A stretch of 43,825 nt of DNA from Cyanomargarita calcarea GSE-NOS-MK-12-04C (GTDB lineage: Bacteria; Cyanobacteriota; Cyanobacteriia; Cyanobacteriales; Nostocaceae), in contig JAHHGZ010000056.1 in assembly GCA_019359595.1 (NCBI GenBank), positions 1-43,825 on the forward strand, read 5' to 3'. The notes below the pieces were generated by a model. The model saw nothing but the letters and a program-made list of their open reading frames with translations. It did no database searches and was not told the DNA's origin. Positions 1 to 8,224 of the stretch are shown piece after piece (position 1 is the first letter of the stretch; each line of letters starts with the position of its first letter). The position numbers and the translations under genes are program-made.

Positions 1-120
1 CAGTATTATCGTTCCAATTACAAAATTTTTGGTATCAGTGATTAACGACAGAATAAATGTTTCGAGCTAAGTCTAGGCAATATTATCGTTCCAATTTGGG
101 CAATATTATCCTTCCACCGA
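1..120. repeat. Three degenerate copies of a ~20-bp repeat upstream of hisC
   Basis: The word ATTATCGTTCCAATT occurs at about 5-19 and 83-97, and a diverged form (ATTATCCTTCC) at about 105-115; the last two lie 22 bp apart. The reading frame of hisC runs open through this stretch as far as base 57, but the residues it would encode are not aminotransferase-like, so I treat it as non-coding upstream sequence. What the repeat does is not known to me. Confidence 0.5.
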
Positions 121-254
121 CAGAACCTGGCAAGGAGATGATTTTGAAGAGTGTTTGCAGCTTGTTACAGCGATTTTCAAAGGATACAACAGGTGCAAGC
201 CTTTCAGTTAGAATCTTGGCTATAAAGTCATTATCAACGTTTTTTTACTTAGCA

Positions 255-1313
255 ATGACTGATTACTTCCGCTCGAATATTGACGCAATGGCTGCCTACG
301 TCCCCGGAGAACAGCCCAAACCCGGTAGCCAAATCATCAAACTCAACAGCAACGAAAATCCCTATCCTCCTTGCCCCGAGGTGCTAGAAGTACTAAAAAA
401 CTTTGATAGCGAGTGGTTGCGACGATATCCCAATCCTTATGCAGAGGATTTCCGCCAAGCCATCAGTAAAGCTTTAGGAGTTAAGAGTGATTGGATAATT
501 GTTGGAAATGGCAGTGATGAATTGTTGAATGTTGTGATGCGAGCCTGTGTTGAATCTGGTCGGAAGGTTGTCTATCCTACACCGACCTATGTGCTTTATC
601 AGACTTTGACACAGATGCAATCTGCGGAAATTGTCGAGATTCCCTACAGCGAGGATTACGAATTACCTCTTGAAGAATTAATTGCTGCTAATGGTGCTGT
701 AACATTTATCGCAACACCGAATAGTCCTTCTGGACACGTAGTGAGTATGGATGAACTACGGAAACTTGCAAGTAAATTATCTGGGGTTTTGGTAATTGAT
801 GAAGCCTATGTAGATTTTGCTGCTTGCAATGCCCTAGACTTGGTTAAGGAATTCGAGAATGTAATTTCTATCCGGACGCTTTCTAAGGGTTATTCTTTGG
901 CCGGTATCCGCTTGGGCTTTGGAATAGCGAATCCCAAACTGCTAAGTGGACTTTATAAAGTAAAGGATAGCTATAACATTGATGCGATCGCCTGTGCAGT
1001 TGGGGCGGTGGCAATGAGCAACCAAGAGTATAAAAATGCCTGCGTACAGAAAGTTAATGCCTCCCGGACTTTTTTGGCTGCGGACTTGAAAGAATTAGGT
1101 TTCCGGGTTTGGGATTCCCAGGCTAATTTTTTGTTGGTGCAGTCGGGTACAGGAAATGCAGAGTATCTCTATCAAAAACTGAAGTCCGAGGGAATTCTGG
1201 TGCGTTATTTTAAGCAGCCAAGAATGGAAGATAAATTACGTATTACTATTGGTACTGACAAGCAAAATCAAGCCTTAGTGCAGGTTCTCAAGAATTTGCT
1301 CTATGAAAATTGA
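255..1313 (+). CDS. hisC: Histidinol-phosphate aminotransferase
   Basis: PLP-dependent fold-type I aminotransferase that converts imidazole-acetol phosphate plus glutamate to histidinol phosphate in cytosolic histidine biosynthesis. From the ATG at 255 the protein has 352 residues, normal for HisC. Visible motifs: LNSNENPYPP (30-39), GNGSDEL (84-90), the ATPNSPSG segment with the PLP-contacting Asn near 156, IDEAYVDF with Asp182 and Tyr185, and SIRTLSKGYSLAGIRLGF with the Schiff-base lysine at 211. The frame is open back to 57, but the extra 66 residues are not family-like and cross a repeat, so ATG 255 is preferred. It stands alone; the next gene is on the other strand. Paralogues acting on aromatic keto acids are the main alternative. 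Confidence 0.93.
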   Translation: MTDYFRSNIDAMAAYVPGEQPKPGSQIIKLNSNENPYPPCPEVLEVLKNFDSEWLRRYPNPYAEDFRQAISKALGVKSDWIIVGNGSDELLNVVMRACVESGRKVVYPTPTYVLYQTLTQMQSAEIVEIPYSEDYELPLEELIAANGAVTFIATPNSPSGHVVSMDELRKLASKLSGVLVIDEAYVDFAACNALDLVKEFENVISIRTLSKGYSLAGIRLGFGIANPKLLSGLYKVKDSYNIDAIACAVGAVAMSNQEYKNACVQKVNASRTFLAADLKELGFRVWDSQANFLLVQSGTGNAEYLYQKLKSEGILVRYFKQPRMEDKLRITIGTDKQNQALVQVLKNLLYEN

Positions 1314-1332
1314 ACAGGCGAGACGCCTGTTC
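1312..1332 (+). terminator. Hairpin overlapping the hisC stop codon
   Basis: A 9-bp perfect stem (GAACAGGCG / CGCCTGTTC) with an AGA loop begins inside the TGA stop. No T-run follows. This short palindrome type is dispersed in cyanobacterial genomes, so it may be a repeat as much as a terminator. It sits between two genes that converge. Confidence 0.45.
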
Positions 1333-1357
1333 TACTTATGATTAAAATCACCAACTA

Positions 1358-2761
1358 TTAACTATTTTCAATGCCTTGATGCACTGTTTTTACCCATTTC
1401 AAGCGTTTTGGTCGCACTGATATGCGGACAGTAGTAGTACTGATGACTACAAACCAGTGGAACATATATAAAGTGCCGCGTAGGGTTTGGGATAGCAGCA
1501 GTAAATAGGTAGAAAACCGAAATTGTTTAGCTTGGGAGATGCGCTTGAGTCCGACAAACATGCCAGCCATTGACATCGTGGTAAACAAGCTAGTCACTGG
1601 GGTTAATAATGGCAGCCGATGGCGTGCGATCGCTATCAATATATCTGGTATTGATGCTGTAGGTAAAATATACATAATCAGCATAAACATGAGCAAATCC
1701 CAGGTTTTGCCTGTACCCATGCGGTTTTTGAGAATTAAATCCCAGTAATCCAAATAACGCTGATATCCGCCTTCTGCCCAACGAGAACGCTGATGCCAAA
1801 GAGCGATCGCACTTGTTACGCCCTCTTCTTGCACTGCTGGGCTAAACATACAGTCTATATCCCAGTCTTCTAAATGCAAGCGGAAGGTCAAATCTAAGTC
1901 ATCGGTGATGGTTTCCTCATTCCAGCCACCACAAGTATTTAACGCTTTGCGCCGGACAAATTGACCGTTTCCCCGCAGTTCGCCAATACCCCCAAGGGCT
2001 ATCCGCTGCCGCTGGAAAATTGCATCTACAGCCATTTCAGCTGTTTGACCTTTTGTCCAAAAATTCTCCGAAGCGTTGGCAATCGCTTTTCGCACTTGTA
2101 CTGCCCCCACTTTGTCGCGCTGAAACAAAGGTACTACCCTTCGGAGCATATCTGTTGACACTTGGGCATCGGCATCAAACACCGCCAAAATGTCTCCTTT
2201 TGTCAGGGGCAGAACCTGATTTAACGCTCCCGATTTGCCACCACAATCTGAGGGCGATCGCCGCAGTACTTTTAAGTTGCCGTATTTTTCACCCAGTTGG
2301 GCTAATAACTGCGGTGTCTTATCGGTGCTGTTATCGTCAACTATCCAGACTTCGTATTGTTCTTCTGGGTATTCCAGATTACAAAGATTCTTGACTAAAT
2401 TGGCTATAACTGCTTCTTCATTTTTTGCTGCCACCAATATAGAAACGGATGGCAGATCGCCATCTATTGCTTGTCCCGTTTGAGGTCTGGCAAATACCAC
2501 TCTTAGGGCGTGAATCCCTAAGATCGTAGTTAAGCCAACAATAAACAAAGAACCCCAAGAAACTAAATGCAAGGCGATCGTGCCGCTCCAAACTATAGTT
2601 AAAACTACAGCGGCTTTACGTCTGCGACCTTGAAACCGGGATGGTAGAAACACTGAGGCCTCTACCACTGACTCATCTTCCACTGATAAATCAGATAAAA
2701 GAGAGTGGAGCGGATCAAGCTCTTTGTAGGAATCGTTCTCGGGCCAGGAATTCGCTGGCAT
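1358..2761 (-). CDS. mgdA: Beta-monoglucosyldiacylglycerol synthase (GT2 membrane glycosyltransferase)
   Basis: Transfers glucose from UDP-glucose to diacylglycerol, the first step of the cyanobacterial route to thylakoid galactolipids. The 467-residue protein has an N-terminal membrane segment (about 53-90), a GT-A domain starting with VSILVAAKNEE (106-116), VDDNSTD (141-147), the metal-binding DAD (196-198), TDDLD (286-290) with the likely catalytic Asp, and a QRSRW motif (324-328), then about three C-terminal membrane helices. The N-terminus (NDSYKELDPLHSLLSD) and length agree with the nostocalean enzyme as I remember it. It starts at ATG 2761. An ordinary GT2 polysaccharide synthase is the alternative, but the overall match to the MgdA family looks strong. 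Confidence 0.85.
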   Translation of the reverse strand: MPANSWPENDSYKELDPLHSLLSDLSVEDESVVEASVFLPSRFQGRRRKAAVVLTIVWSGTIALHLVSWGSLFIVGLTTILGIHALRVVFARPQTGQAIDGDLPSVSILVAAKNEEAVIANLVKNLCNLEYPEEQYEVWIVDDNSTDKTPQLLAQLGEKYGNLKVLRRSPSDCGGKSGALNQVLPLTKGDILAVFDADAQVSTDMLRRVVPLFQRDKVGAVQVRKAIANASENFWTKGQTAEMAVDAIFQRQRIALGGIGELRGNGQFVRRKALNTCGGWNEETITDDLDLTFRLHLEDWDIDCMFSPAVQEEGVTSAIALWHQRSRWAEGGYQRYLDYWDLILKNRMGTGKTWDLLMFMLIMYILPTASIPDILIAIARHRLPLLTPVTSLFTTMSMAGMFVGLKRISQAKQFRFSTYLLLLSQTLRGTLYMFHWFVVISTTTVRISVRPKRLKWVKTVHQGIENS

Positions 2762-3264
2762 AGTTTGCTTGATTCAAAAACCAATTATTTGTCTACACCC
2801 ATAAAGAAGCTGGGAATCAGCTAAGACTAGACTGTGCAGCCTTGGCACACTTTGAACTTACCTTGAGATTAACGGTAAATTTTGACATCTTCCGACTTGC
2901 GACAGAGGTCATACAACCCAACTCTAGTTAAAGCAAAGTGGTAACAAGGCTTATCTTTGTTAGTCATTGGGAGAAATTGCGATCACAACAGATTTTTCGT
3001 GTAATCGCCCCCAGCTTCGATAAAAGCCAATGCAGCCTTATTGTAACCGAGATTTTTATAATTTCTTGGCAGTAGCTTGTTTGTTGTTGGTTGTTGGTGG
3101 TTAGTAAGACTGCGAATAATATTAATTCCTGCCCCCTGCCCCCTGTCCCTCCTGTGCGCAAAGACACATTTTCTGGGAATACTATTCACAGCTACCAAGA
3201 TTCGAGCGAACTGACTCCTTGTCAGCGCTTCGCTATCGCTAAAATACTTGAGGAATCGATTCTT
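2762..3264. other. Intergenic region between mgdA and the 3265 gene
   Basis: About 500 bp carrying the divergent promoters of mgdA and the next gene. It contains a GTTGTTGG-type repeat and a C-rich CTGCCCCCTGCCCCCTG stretch near 3128-3146. Open frames cross it on both strands, but their products are low in complexity and not family-like. I see no convincing gene or RNA here. Confidence 0.4.
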
Positions 3265-3639
3265 ATGTCTTTCGAGCAACTCCAGCCGGCCAGCCAACAA
3301 CAAGCGAGTGTGTACCTACCATATACCCAGGGGAGCAAGCGCAATTTTTTGCCTTATGCCATCGGTCTTTACCAAAAAGGCGTTTTGGAGGGACACCGCA
3401 AAATAGAGGGGAGCGAGAACATTTCCTTCGTCGCCAGTTGGAATATTGCCTCCCTACCTTCGGACTTAACCCGTTGCCGAGTCCAGTTTGATGGCAATGC
3501 GGAACTAAGCTATGAGGTGATGATGGCAAGTTTCGAGTTTATTAATTTTTTGATAGAAATTATAGAAAATTATAAACGCTATCGGATGACTGATTTTTCT
3601 AAAGTATTCTACCGCAAGCTCCTGCGGATAGACGATTAA
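3265..3639 (+). CDS. Small conserved-looking cyanobacterial protein of unknown function
   Basis: A soluble 124-residue protein beginning MSFEQLQPASQQQ. The ATG at 3265 is preceded by GAGGA about ten bases upstream, which is why I reject the longer frame from 3091 that reads through repeat DNA. The centre (GLYQKGVLEGHRKIEGS, about 32-48) and the helical C-terminal half (EFINFLIEIIENYKRYRMTDFSKVFYRKLL as a hydrophobic then basic stretch) suggest a small folded domain. There is no signal peptide or metal motif. I do not recognise the family. It is monocistronic by spacing. Confidence 0.65.
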   Translation: MSFEQLQPASQQQASVYLPYTQGSKRNFLPYAIGLYQKGVLEGHRKIEGSENISFVASWNIASLPSDLTRCRVQFDGNAELSYEVMMASFEFINFLIEIIENYKRYRMTDFSKVFYRKLLRIDD

Positions 3640-3703
3640 ATTCGGCGGAATAAAGGAGAAAAATAATTTCCCCTTAAACAGTAATTAGGCCCAATCATTA
3701 CCA

Positions 3704-3763
3704 AAACCGGGTTTTGGTGAGATAAATTCCAAAAAACTTGTATTTAGCTTTAAAACCCGGTTT
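3704..3763. terminator. 12-bp perfect inverted repeat after the 3265 gene
   Basis: AAACCGGGTTTT at 3704-3715 is the exact reverse complement of AAAACCCGGTTT at 3752-3763, with a 36-nt loop. The left arm is itself nearly palindromic, so smaller hairpins compete. It lies 65 bp after the stop at 3639. It could be a terminator or one of the dispersed ACCGGGTTTT repeats of Nostocales. Confidence 0.4.
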
Positions 3764-3922
3764 ATTTGTGCAAATATCCCATTGAAAGTTCCCTTTTGGT
3801 TCTATGAGTGGGGCAAGAAATCCTGTCTGCGAGGTTTTTAGCCCTGCGGGAAAGCAAGCGAACGCCCTAAAATTAATAAACACCGACTGGGTTACAAGAC
3901 TTTTAAATTTAGGAGTGCATTT

Positions 3923-5023
3923 GTGCCAAAATTTGCTAAGTATTTGCTGATTGGCTCAATGGAGGCTTACAGCGGTAAGTCAGCAACGGTTATTGGGTTG
4001 TCTTATCAATTACAGCAAAAAGGACTGGATATTAGCTATGGCAAGCCTTTGGGTACTTGTTTTAGTGGATCTGATGGTACCTTGATTGAGCAAGATGTCC
4101 AATTTATTGCTCTGAATTTAAATCTGTCAGAAAACCGTGTGGCCCCAACTTTGCTGTATGCCGACGAAGTAAGTATACAAAGACGCTTGCGTGGTGAAGA
4201 TACAACTGATTATCAAAAGTCTTTAGTACAGCAATATCTACAAATGCCAGTTGGCGGTTTGGTATTACTCGAAGGAGCTGGTAATTTGTCAGAGGGTTAT
4301 TTGTTTGATTTATCTTTAATGCAAGTAGCCACCGTAGTCGATGCTGCTGTGCTGTTGGTAGCCCGTTATGAATCGTTGCTTTTAATTGATGCATTATTAT
4401 CTGCCAAGCAGCATATAGGCGATCGCTTGATTGGTGTTGTCATCAATGATGTTCCCGCAGAACAGTTAGAAGCTGTGGATGCAATGTTGTGCCCGTATTT
4501 AGAACAACAGGGAATTCCCGTGCTGGCAATCCTACCAAAAAGTGATTTACTCCGTTCTGTTAGCGTGGGTGAACTTTCACAACAGTTAAATGCTGAAGTT
4601 CTAGTCAGGAGCGATCGCCTCGATTTAATGGTAGAGAGTTTGGCGATTGGGGCAATGAATGTGAATTCAGCTGTGAAGTATTTCCGCAAACGTCGGAACA
4701 TGGCAGTAGTCACAGGAGGCGATCGCGTGGAAATTCAACAAGCAGCCTTGGAAAGTTCCACCCAATGTCTGATTCTGACTGGGCAATTGCCACCACCCCA
4801 ATTCATCCTCTCCCGTGCCGAAGAATTGGAAATCCCGATTTTATCGGTCGATTTAGATACCCTGACTACTGTGGAAATTGTTGACCGCACTTTTGGACAA
4901 GTCCGGGTCCACGAACCAATCAAAGTCGAATGCATTCGCCATCTCATGGCTGAACATTTTGATATTGATCGGTTACTCAATCAACTCGGTTTAGAACCGG
5001 CAGCCGGCATTGTCCTTGGTTAA
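3923..5023 (+). CDS. P-loop (dethiobiotin-synthetase-like) plus DRTGG domain protein, phosphotransacetylase N-terminal-like
   Basis: A 366-residue protein with a GTG start at 3923 and AGGAG eight bases upstream. Residues 1-210 form an AAA_26/BioD-like P-loop NTPase: GSMEAYSGKSAT (11-22) is the nucleotide loop, and LLVARYES plus GVVINDVP are typical later strands. Residues about 215-330 match the DRTGG regulatory domain (AVVTGGDRVEIQQAALES). The same two domains form the N-terminal part of some bacterial phosphate acetyltransferases, but no acetyltransferase domain follows, so catalytic Pta activity is not expected. Cyanobacteria carry this as a stand-alone protein, often annotated as phosphotransacetylase family; the role is probably nucleotide-dependent regulation (inference). 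Confidence 0.8.
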   Translation: MPKFAKYLLIGSMEAYSGKSATVIGLSYQLQQKGLDISYGKPLGTCFSGSDGTLIEQDVQFIALNLNLSENRVAPTLLYADEVSIQRRLRGEDTTDYQKSLVQQYLQMPVGGLVLLEGAGNLSEGYLFDLSLMQVATVVDAAVLLVARYESLLLIDALLSAKQHIGDRLIGVVINDVPAEQLEAVDAMLCPYLEQQGIPVLAILPKSDLLRSVSVGELSQQLNAEVLVRSDRLDLMVESLAIGAMNVNSAVKYFRKRRNMAVVTGGDRVEIQQAALESSTQCLILTGQLPPPQFILSRAEELEIPILSVDLDTLTTVEIVDRTFGQVRVHEPIKVECIRHLMAEHFDIDRLLNQLGLEPAAGIVLG

Positions 5024-5279
5024 TCCTCACCTGTGAAGCAGGGACAATGCTACTGATAAATCTAATCCTGACAACACAATGTTGAGAACGCCACATCGCG
5101 ATGGCGCTCTTAACCCGCACGCGAGTGGCTCCGTTATATGTAACGTCTGTTTTAGAAGCAAAAAGGAATCAGTAAATCGGAAAAGTTGTCTGGAAATTAA
5201 AATTTGTCATGAAACCAGCAGATCAAAAGCCTGGATATCGGGAGCATCTTCCATGACGGTGACTACGGGACGAGCACCA
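5024..5279. other. Intergenic stretch with possible coding remnant on the minus strand
   Basis: Contains a GC-rich repeat (about 5088-5110, CGCCACATCGCGATGGCG) and, on the minus strand from about 5302 to 5207, a short open segment reading RPVVTVMEDAPDIQAFDLL before a stop. It has no start codon and lies just past the DUF4188 stop in another frame. It may be the tail of a degraded gene or chance. The plus-strand frame across it (5079-5333) does not look like protein. Confidence 0.3.
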
Positions 5280-5735
5280 TTAGCCCGTCTTCTTCCTCCT
5301 CATCGTCGGTACATGTTTCGTAGCAGCAGCTAATCCAAACACGGGCATATTTCCATAAATCGCCTCATATTTTCCCGGTTCAATCATGTATGTTTCATGC
5401 CAAATGCCCACGCTACCATCATCGCCAATCGCTCGATTAAACTTCTGCCAAGCTTCTAGATGGGAATCCCCCGGATTTTTGGCAAAACGCTCCAAATCTT
5501 CAAAAGAACGCCAATACTGAATCAATGCCACCCCTCGCCAATAAAAAAAAGTTTCTCCGCCCAAAAAACCTTTATCTGGATTCTGGTAGAGACTCTGTAG
5601 CATGGGTGACATCGCCATCCCTGTCGGAACCCATTTGTTGAAAGCAAAGAACATATTGATTCGCATACCAATCAGAAACACTACAAAAGGTTCGTTGACT
5701 TCAGCCGTAAACCTTCCTGGTATTACTTTCGACAT
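5280..5735 (-). CDS. DUF4188 family protein (monooxygenase-like, dimeric alpha-beta barrel fold)
   Basis: A 151-residue cytosolic protein starting at ATG 5735. The pattern RFTAEVNEPFVVFLIGMRINMF (about 8-29), GGETFFYWRGVALIQYWRSFEDLERFA (59-85) and the C-terminal IWHETYMIEPGKYEAIYGNMPVFGLA (about 110-135) fits DUF4188, a family related to small heme-degrading-type monooxygenases; its substrate is not established. It is divergent from a PadR regulator with a 21-bp inverted repeat between them, a layout that suggests PadR repression and an inducible detoxification or stress role (inference). The C-terminus is followed by an out-of-frame, possibly degraded segment. Confidence 0.75.
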   Translation of the reverse strand: MSKVIPGRFTAEVNEPFVVFLIGMRINMFFAFNKWVPTGMAMSPMLQSLYQNPDKGFLGGETFFYWRGVALIQYWRSFEDLERFAKNPGDSHLEAWQKFNRAIGDDGSVGIWHETYMIEPGKYEAIYGNMPVFGLAAATKHVPTMRRKKTG

Positions 5736-5765
5736 ATATCTTTAACTCCTTAACGTATCGCGCTA

Positions 5766-5814
5766 ATATGCAACTAATTGAATATATTCATTCTATATTC
5801 AATTAGTTGCATAT
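5766..5814. promoter_or_regulatory. Perfect 21-bp inverted repeat between DUF4188 and padR (likely PadR operator)
   Basis: The arm at 5766-5786 (ATATGCAACTAATTG then AATATA) is the exact reverse complement of the arm at 5794-5814, with a 7-bp spacer. A 3-bp GCT/AGC extension lies just outside. The repeat sits 31 bp from the DUF4188 start and 24 bp from the padR start, so it could cover both promoters. PadR proteins bind such AT-rich dyads; that this one does so is inference. Confidence 0.7.
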
Positions 5815-5838
5815 AGCAATTAGGATTAGTTACAAATT

Positions 5839-6369
5839 ATGGCTTTAGCACACGCGATATTGGCATCTCTGGTGGAGAGTTCTTGTAGTGGTTATGACTT
5901 GGCAAAAAAATTTGATGGTTCTGTGGGCTTTTTCTGGGCAGCTAGTCATCAACAGATTTATCGAGAATTATCTAAGCTAGAAAACCAAGGCTGGATAACT
6001 CCTGAGACGATTCTGCTTCCGGGACGGCCGGATAAAAAACTTTACAGTGTTACAGAACTGGGCAGGAAACATCTGAAGTCGTGGATTGCTGAACCATCGG
6101 AACCAACAGCAATCAAAGACGATATCTTAGTCAAAATATTTGCAGGCTATATTGCTTCCCCATCTACAATCTTGGAAGAAATCAAGCGTCATAGTGAAGC
6201 CCATCAGAAACGATTGGTAACATATCAAAAAATACAGCAGCAGTATTTTCAGAATCCTCAACAGCTTTCAGAGCAAGCAAAGTTTCAACATTTGACGCTG
6301 CTCAATGGCATTGGCTATGAAACATATTGGCTAGCTTGGTGTGATGAAGCTATTAAACTGTTGGGTTAA
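5839..6369 (+). CDS. PadR family transcriptional regulator
   Basis: A 176-residue DNA-binding regulator. Residues 1-75 are the winged helix of PadR: MALAHAILASLVESSCSGYDLAKKF, then HQQIYRELSKLENQGWI (recognition helix) and a wing with GRPDKKLYSVTELGRKHL. Residues about 85-170 are the helical Vir/PadR C-terminal dimerisation region (EEIKRHSEAHQKRLVTYQKIQQQYF). The start at ATG 5839 agrees with the family N-terminus. It is divergent from the DUF4188 gene and probably controls it and itself through the dyad at 5766-5814. The effector is unknown. Confidence 0.88.
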   Translation: MALAHAILASLVESSCSGYDLAKKFDGSVGFFWAASHQQIYRELSKLENQGWITPETILLPGRPDKKLYSVTELGRKHLKSWIAEPSEPTAIKDDILVKIFAGYIASPSTILEEIKRHSEAHQKRLVTYQKIQQQYFQNPQQLSEQAKFQHLTLLNGIGYETYWLAWCDEAIKLLG

Positions 6370-6469
6370 ATAAAAGAGAAATTGCAGCAATGTCATCAAA
6401 TTAAATACTTGGCTGTCACCCACAGTCTGTTAAAATATCTTGGTTGTAAATTTTGAATTTTGTCCATCT

Positions 6470-6976
6470 TTGAGCCAGTCAACAGAGCTTATAAACAACA
6501 TCGATACATTAGCGCAAGAACTGGCGACAATCCAGCAAACAGGTTCTAAGCGAATCGCCTTGCTGGGTACTCGTCATGTCCCCATTACGCATCAGAATTT
6601 AATAGAGATGATGACTTACGCCCTAGTTTTATCGGGCAATCGAATCATCACCTCTGGCGCTACAGGCACCAATTCAGCGGCTATTAAGGGGGCAATGCGT
6701 GCCGATCCCAACTTGTTGACGGTGATTCTACCCCAAAGCTTGGAACGCCAGCCTTTAGAATCACGCCAGCAATTAGAACAGGTGATGCATATGGTAGAAA
6801 ATCCCAGTAACGATCATATGTCTCTGGCTGAAGCTAGTTACTTGTGCAATAAGGAGATTGTCTCCCGTTGCCAGCAGCTTATCTGCTTTGCTTTTCACGA
6901 CAGTCGTACCTTACTACAAACCTGTAAAGATGCAGAAGACCAAAGAAAACTAGTGACGCTATTCTACTTTGATTAG
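6470..6976 (+). CDS. DprA/Smf-like Rossmann protein (DNA recombination-mediator protein A-like)
   Basis: A soluble protein with a DprA-type nucleotide-binding core: KRIALLGTRHVPITHQNLIEMM, then SGNRIITSGATGTNSAAIKGAMRADPNLLTVILPQSLERQP. It is only about 168 residues, so it lacks the larger extensions of true DprA. Related cyanobacterial proteins are annotated as DNA recombination-mediator protein A; a role in ssDNA handling or competence is only inferred. There is no ATG: the frame is open from TTG 6440, and I prefer TTG 6470 because relatives as I recall them begin MSQS. No clear Shine-Dalgarno precedes either. Confidence 0.7.
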   Translation: MSQSTELINNIDTLAQELATIQQTGSKRIALLGTRHVPITHQNLIEMMTYALVLSGNRIITSGATGTNSAAIKGAMRADPNLLTVILPQSLERQPLESRQQLEQVMHMVENPSNDHMSLAEASYLCNKEIVSRCQQLICFAFHDSRTLLQTCKDAEDQRKLVTLFYFD

Positions 6977-7004
6977 TCAAGAGTCAAGAGTCTAGAGTCA
7001 AGAG
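6977..7004. repeat. Heptamer tandem repeat (TCAAGAG)x4
   Basis: Four heptamers, one with a single change, start at the stop codon of the DprA-like gene and are followed by further GACTTTTGACT-type words. Heptameric short tandem repeats are a hallmark of Nostocales intergenic DNA. Confidence 0.7.
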
Positions 7005-7070
7005 TCAAATACTCTAGGCTGGGGACTTTTGACTGTGGACTATTAACTAGTAACCAACGACTAATAACTA

Positions 7071-7466
7071 ATGGCTATTTTTTTGTACTCTATTGTCGCC
7101 GCTGTGGTGCTGATTTATTTGCCATTTTTGGTGGTAGGTTATGCCCGTGCGCGTGTCGGGTATGATACTTCTGCTCCCCGTGCCATGTTTGATAAATTGC
7201 CACCATACGCTCAACGGGCAACCTGGGCACACCAGAACTCCTTTGAAGGGTTTATGATTTTTTCGGCAGCAGCATTGATGGCGTACGTCACAAAAGTTAA
7301 CTCGACCATTGCAGTTTATGCAGCGATCGCCTATCTGGTAGCTCGTCTGCTGTACTCAGTTTTTTATATATTGAATATACCCCTTTTGCGATCGCTCATG
7401 TTCGCCATTGGTTCACTGAGTTATGCGACTTTGTTTTACTTCAGCATCATCCAAGTAAGTAGCTAA
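7071..7466 (+). CDS. MAPEG family membrane protein
   Basis: A 131-residue integral membrane protein of the MAPEG family (membrane-associated eicosanoid/glutathione metabolism). Four hydrophobic helices are visible: about 3-24, 58-75, 79-100 and 105-127. The loop after helix 1 carries ARARVGYDTSAPRAMFDKLPPYAQRATWAHQNSFE, with the Asn/Glu-containing segment typical of cyanobacterial and proteobacterial MAPEG proteins. Some members conjugate glutathione; activity here is not shown. It starts at ATG 7071 without a strong Shine-Dalgarno. It is preceded and followed by heptamer repeats, so probably monocistronic. Confidence 0.85.
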   Translation: MAIFLYSIVAAVVLIYLPFLVVGYARARVGYDTSAPRAMFDKLPPYAQRATWAHQNSFEGFMIFSAAALMAYVTKVNSTIAVYAAIAYLVARLLYSVFYILNIPLLRSLMFAIGSLSYATLFYFSIIQVSS

Positions 7467-7484
7467 TTGGAACTTGAGCTAATT

Positions 7485-7563
7485 GTTAGTAGTTAGTAGT
7501 TAGTAGTGATGAGTTATGGGTTTAAATTCCTAATTCCTAACTCCTAATTCCTAACTCCTAACT
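7485..7563. repeat. Heptamer repeats (GTTAGTA)x3 and (CCTAAYT)x5
   Basis: Three perfect GTTAGTA units at 7485-7505, then five CCTAATT/CCTAACT units at 7529-7563, fill the gap before yajQ. They belong to the same short tandem repeat class as those at 9142, 12158 and 33168. Confidence 0.75.
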
Positions 7564-7623
7564 CCCAAATCTTAATTCCTAACAAGTAACAAGTAACTCT
7601 AAATTCCCAATCCAAAATTTTGT

Positions 7624-8115
7624 ATGGCTTCTACCTATTCTTTTGACATTGTGAGCGACTTTGAGAGGCAAGAATTGGTTAATGCTATTGACCAAGTTGT
7701 GCGAGATATCAAAAGTCGTTACGACCTCAAAGACAGTAAAACAACTGTCGAATTAGGTGAACAAGCTATTACTATCCACTCCGACAGCGAGTTCACTTTA
7801 GAGTCTGTACACACCGTATTGCGGGAAAAAGCGGCAAAGCGCAACCTCTCGCAAAAAATCTTTGAGTTTGGCAAGGTTGACTCAGCGAGCGGTAACCGCG
7901 TTCGTCAAGAAATCACCCTGAAAAAAGGTATCTCTCAGGAGATTGCAAAACAAATTTCCAAGTTGATTCGTGATGAATTCAAAAAGGTGCAAGCCTCAAT
8001 TCAAGGAGATGCAGTCAGAGTTTCCGCTAAAGATAAAGATGACTTGCAAATTGTGATTCAGCGCTTAAAGCAAGAAGATTACCCGGTGGCTTTGCAATTT
8101 ACAAATTACCGTTAA
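7624..8115 (+). CDS. yajQ: YajQ family cyclic-di-GMP/nucleotide-binding protein
   Basis: A 163-residue soluble protein with the full YajQ layout of two ferredoxin-like repeats. The N-terminus [38 protein letters not shown] is diagnostic, followed by [61 protein letters not shown]. Family members bind c-di-GMP or other nucleotides, and one is known to act with a transcription factor; the partner in cyanobacteria is not known. The start at ATG 7624 fits the family. A strong hairpin follows the stop. Confidence 0.93.
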   Translation: MASTYSFDIVSDFERQELVNAIDQVVRDIKSRYDLKDSKTTVELGEQAITIHSDSEFTLESVHTVLREKAAKRNLSQKIFEFGKVDSASGNRVRQEITLKKGISQEIAKQISKLIRDEFKKVQASIQGDAVRVSAKDKDDLQIVIQRLKQEDYPVALQFTNYR

Positions 8116-8133
8116 ATCGTTGAATTTTAAAAG

Positions 8134-8169
8134 AAGATTCCCGACAACTTTTATGAAGCCGGGAATCTT
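8134..8169 (+). terminator. Hairpin after yajQ
   Basis: AAGATTCCCG (8134-8143) pairs perfectly with CGGGAATCTT (8160-8169) across a 16-nt loop, 18 bp after the stop. No clean T-run follows, but position and stem strength suit a transcript end. Confidence 0.6.
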
Positions 8170-8194
8170 GATATGAGTTTACTACATTATATTC

Positions 8195-8224
8195 TGGTCA
8201 TTTAAGCGGACATCATATAACTCA
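8195..8224 (-). repeat. Dispersed repeat, copy 1 (core TATATGATGTCCGCTTA)
   Basis: Read on the minus strand, this 30-bp segment matches 17742-17771 (plus strand) at 27 of 30 positions. The two copies sit next to unrelated genes, so they are a dispersed element, possibly ends of a small non-autonomous transposon. Confidence 0.5.

Noticed and set aside
57-254. N-terminal extension of hisC to base 57
   Set aside because: It crosses a repeat and its residues do not look like the aminotransferase family; ATG 255 gives the normal length and N-terminus.
1539-2483. Plus-strand frames inside mgdA
   Set aside because: They are antisense to a well-supported glycosyltransferase and their products have no protein-like pattern.
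2983-3303. Minus-strand frame ending in NLGYNKAALAFIEAGGDYTKN
   Set aside because: The last 27 residues look somewhat protein-like, but the rest runs through repeat DNA and overlaps the 3265 gene. A gene remnant cannot be excluded; evidence is too thin to annotate.
5079-5333. Plus-strand 84-codon frame
   Set aside because: Composition is unlike protein, it overlaps repeat DNA and the DUF4188 gene end.
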